From contig NC_084665.1 of NCBI RefSeq assembly GCF_028389875.1, positions 2,046,001 to 2,110,000 of the forward strand: DNA of 64,000 bases, given 5' to 3'. Below, in pieces: positions 60,179 to 64,000 of the stretch. The notes beneath the pieces are model-generated. The model saw only the letters and a program-made list of their open reading frames with translations, was not told the origin of the DNA and ran no database searches. The translations under genes and the position numbers were made by a program. Origin of the DNA: Rhea pennata (Eukaryota; Chordata; Aves; Rheiformes; Rheidae). Each line of letters starts with the position of its first letter. Positions within the stretch are counted from its first letter, which is position 1.

Positions 60179-63100
60179 AAGTCATGCTTTCTAGATGGAT
60201 TTGGGGAGGTCGAGGGGACTTTTTTTCCCTGAACAATCTTTCTGGATCTTTTTCCCAGGGACTCTAGCCCCTCAGTGGACTGTTTCTGTAGTTCTCTCAC
60301 AGACGGTGTGCACTGGGCTGAAAACACCCCACCCCCCAACTCATGTGCTATTCATCCCATCGCCAGCTGCTCCTCAGAGGTACAGCCTTGCAAAAGAAAG
60401 GCACACTTATCTGATGCTCTGTGCTTATCACATCTGTATCAAACCCTTGGCCTGGTGCTTATCCCATCATTAGGTCTGTGTCCAGTGCTGCCTGTGCTCC
60501 CCTCAGGGTCCTGGCTCAGTCCCCTTCTCTGTTCTCTATGTGCCCAGACATGCAGATGCAGCATTTGGCTCAATTAAAACACATGTCTTTCAAAAACATC
60601 TGGGTTACTATATGATTTTGATCATTCTTTGGCATTAAATTATTCTTATAGCTATTTACCATTCAATTATTTTGAAAGAAGTGGCTGAAAATACTAGGTG
60701 GCTGAAAATACTAGCAGTCCTTTCAGATTTTCTTCCAAATCATTGGAAAAGATGTTAAACAGATTTGTACCCCCCCCTCCAAATCCCCTCTGTGGGTTGG
60801 TAGCATGTATGATTATTGTTTGAGCTCTGTTTCTGATCCTTTTAACAAGGATTACATTGATTTCTTCTAGTTCTGGTTCTGTATTCTGTCAAATCCCTTG
60901 AGTATGGATTAGATGCTATTGACAACTACCTTTACCAAGTATGTTTTAGTCCCACTGAAATAACGACAAGATTATTTATCCTGATCTGTTTTGTGTGCTG
61001 ACTGACAGTAACGAGGCTGCCATCTCCTACTTCTTGTGTTTTCTGCCAGCTTTTCATGCTGTTGGCTTGGACTGCTGTTAAGGTAGCCAACCTAGAGAGG
61101 GAAGGAGATGAATCATCCAGGTCTGGCTCATGTTGGCTGTTATTAGGAGGGAGTCTTGGTTGACTCCTGCATGGAGACATGCAAGTGTAGAAAGGCCCCA
61201 TGGGCAGACAATGTGGTGCCCGAAAACATGCAGTGAGGTCTGACTGCACTTCTGCTTTGCATCCTGCAATGTGTGGGTGGCAGGTCTTATGGCTGTGGAA
61301 GTATGGGCCAACTCTGCCACCTGTGGGCATGTTGGGCTACAAAAATCCCAACGAAATGCCCAGTATCCTTGCATTTGATGGGGGCAAAGTTTCTGTCAAG
61401 AGAAAGCTCATGGTCTCTGTGGTGATGTGCCTTAAGCTGTCTCCTTTGGGAGGCTCTCAGATGTAAAGAACATTGATCTTCTGGATAAAAAGAAGTACCC
61501 AAGAGCTGTTCTTAATGTTCTCCTATTTACTGATGCAGTAGAAAACATTTCAATATTGTGCTACAGTGGCATCTCACCCAGCTTTCTCTCAAATAACAGA
61601 ATAGAAATATTTATTCAGCACTTCAGTGTTTTCTGCATGTTTTATTGAAATCTGTACTGTTTCTAGCCAATGACAGTCTTGTGCCACTGTTGGGCTGCCT
61701 TTATAGTGTTCAACGGTCTTCTAGCTACTTTCTCTTCCTCTGTTGTTCAACATAGTGTTCTTTTATTCTGTATTATTGCTTTCCTTTCCTTTTCTTTTTG
61801 ATTGATACAGCCGAATACAGAAGGTGAATTTCCTCAGTACTGAAGTGTCTGAGGCTCAATGATCATCTCTGCAAGGGAACACTAGTAAAATGTTTTTGTA
61901 AAATCTGAGCTCCTAAGTTACTGCTCAGGGCTTTTTGCCACTGTTTTAAATCCACTCCCCAATAGATATTGCTCATAATTGCTTCTACCTTTGGAAAAGA
62001 AGTCCTTTTTTAATGGACATAGCTGTTTGTCTGTCTATGCATGTGCACACTTGGCAGTTGCAGTGTACATGGCTCTCTATATATGTGTGGAGGCATGGAA
62101 GAGGTGTGCAGGAGTGAGGAGCCAAGCAGAGGTGAAGGCAGAGGCAGCTGCTCTCCAGGACACTCTGCAGCTGCAGGCTGGTTAGGAGGAGGCAGCTGCT
62201 GCATCTACAAGAACCCAAGGAAATGCCAGAGAGAAGAAGAAGAAGATCAAGATGTTTTCCTGCAGCTTGGTGTGCATCCATGCACACAAATTCATGTATC
62301 GTGGTGGCAACTGAAATGAAGAAATATGTGATAGCCTGTTTGCTGGGCAAGCAGAAGTGTGAAATGAGCTCTGTAGTTTTCTGTCTGTTTGATTTTACCA
62401 CCTGCCTCTAGTCCATTCCCTGTTCTTGACTGTACCTCAATACATAGACCCATATGCACACATAAGTGTTGAGTCCAGTGCGATTATGGTTGCATGTTAA
62501 CTGTACTTAGGACATGATGACTTCTATCCTGAGAACTAATTTCAGCAGCCAGTTTGCACTTGCTGCAATGGCATGGATGTAGAACTAGATTCGGGATGAA
62601 CACTGTTGATTTGTTTATATGGTTTGGAAAATGTCTTCTAGCATTTCTATACCTGCTCAATAAATGTTTTTAGTAAGATACCATTAGGTATGAAGCCTGA
62701 AGTCCTTACATAGAAATTAAATCTGTTAGTCTAACATGCCCTTATCCGAATGATAGGTCTTCTCCATCTCCACTGTCCATAGAGGGAGCCTCGCTTTTGA
62801 ATGCACATACTTCCACCAAAGGAGATAAAATCTTGTTTGAGAAACAGAACAGCTTCACTGCTCTTTCCCTCTTAGGAATTGCTTCTCCTTCAGCTCCTTT
62901 CAATTATACTCCTATGAGAAATGTCTGGCCTGGGATGTACTTAGCACTGGCATGGGGATTATTGAACAGCTTCCTGCTCCTTGGCAACTTGATTAGATGC
63001 ATGCACAAGATGCTGAGTTTCCATTATATTTTTGTGGTGCTGGGGGGGGGGGAATTTTAATGATGTCCCTCCTGTCCCAGTCTGTCGTCCTGGAGAGATC

Positions 63101-64000
63101 TTCTTATTATTCATGTGAATGCTGCTCAGATCCATGTGATATCTTCCCTCTGTTGAAGAAGGCTTAGTGCTTCCCTCAAACCTGCTTACTTAATGATTTA
63201 TAATAAGAAAATACTATATTTTTTGTCCCCTCTTATCTGTCCTCTCTTGCCAGTCAGGAGAGATCTGAGACCAGCTCCTTTGTGAGGTCTGAAATCTTCG
63301 CTAGTTTGTGAAACATTGACTCACAGTTTGTATCAGCATTTGTTAAATCCAGTGGATCTTCAGACGGAGGACATTTTCACAGTTGTGTGTGTTACTTTCC
63401 CTTCAGGAGGCCGAAGTCCTTCCTTGGAGTCCAGCATTTCCTGTCTGTTCTCCTCACCTTTGTGAGGAGCTTGGGTGTGGGCTCAGATGTGTGTCAGTGA
63501 CCTGATGTCTCCAGGGGATGTGAGGGATGTCCTGTGCAGATTTCTTTCCTCTCACCACATACTCTAAGCCCCTTACCATGGCTGTTACAGAGGACAACAG
63601 TTAACAAGATCTGGACTTTTGGATGTATCAAGTTCTTCTGACTACTTTAATCCTTGAAACTTTTACTGCACCTGAATAATTAGTGCTGTACTCCATAAGT
63701 ACATGGAAAAAAGCGTGACATTTCTGTGCGAGTTGTGCAAATAAAAGCTCAGTTTCCAGTACCTGGAAATGATAAACCCTAGCTCTAAAGAAAAGACCTA
63801 GATGTCCTTTTGTGAAGAACATGAAAATTGGCCTGTATGCGTGTTTAGGAGTCCATGCTGCAAACAGTTTATACAGAAAACTATATAAACTATTTATAGT
63901 AAGATGAAGGATTAAACAGTTAAAGGTTGCCAATATACATTCTGAATAATAGGTTCAGAAATTAGACAAAGGCAGCATCTTCAGATAGAGAGTTGACTAT
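60179..64000. other. Intergenic to end of window
   Basis: Presumed spacer toward NKX2-2. Apart from the 17-bp duplication and a G10 run near 63042-63051, nothing recognised; scattered short open frames show no family resemblance. Confidence 0.7.
60681..60714. repeat. 17-bp perfect tandem duplication
   Basis: GTGGCTGAAAATACTAG occurs twice head to tail with no mismatch. Confidence 0.95.

Overview
This is vertebrate, very probably avian, nuclear DNA. Exons are short, introns are GT-AG and of 1-7 kb, and one strong CpG island is present. The only recognisable interspersed repeat is a short element with a tRNA-Ile-like head and a CR1-type tail ending in ATTCTATGATT, a sauropsid/bird signature. 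The species cannot be fixed from the sequence. A tRNA-Ile/CR1 composite SINE is known to me from zebra finch (TguSINE1), so a bird other than chicken is plausible.

Positions 954-50330 (+) carry the last 27 coding exons of XRN2, the nuclear 5'-3' exoribonuclease. They encode about 844 residues, equivalent to human residues ~106-950. The first coding exons, apparently three, lie upstream of the window. All phases join without a frameshift, every intron is GT-AG, and the stop is followed by a ~1 kb 3'UTR with an ATTAAA signal at 51298. Most of the introns look empty. Exceptions are an 80-bp tandem duplication and two perfect hairpins (20.7-21.2 kb), an unidentified decayed coding remnant (22.46-22.70 kb), a cluster of GLI/TCF/NK2-type motifs (39.2-39.5 kb), and a locally CpG-rich patch followed by a palindromic TCF-like site (47.8-48.5 kb).

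Positions 53597-54780 (-) carry a complete two-exon NK2-class homeobox gene of 349 residues, with TN motif, homeodomain with Tyr54, NK2-specific domain and the LLYSRTW C-terminus. Linkage to XRN2 identifies it as NKX2-4 rather than its paralogue NKX2-1. In human the order is XRN2, NKX2-4, NKX2-2. The gene sits inside a CpG island spanning roughly 51.6-56.3 kb and converges tail-to-tail on XRN2.

Positions ~56.4-64 kb are gene-free upstream sequence of NKX2-4, presumably leading toward NKX2-2. They hold the SINE at 60041-60178, a TCAAGTACTT NK2-type site flanked by two TAATTG cores at 59.28 kb, and a few microsatellites. I found no operon, CRISPR array, phage or other unusual system. The long open frames in the CpG island are low-complexity shadows. 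The most useful leads are the decayed coding remnant, the candidate enhancer motif clusters and the composite SINE.
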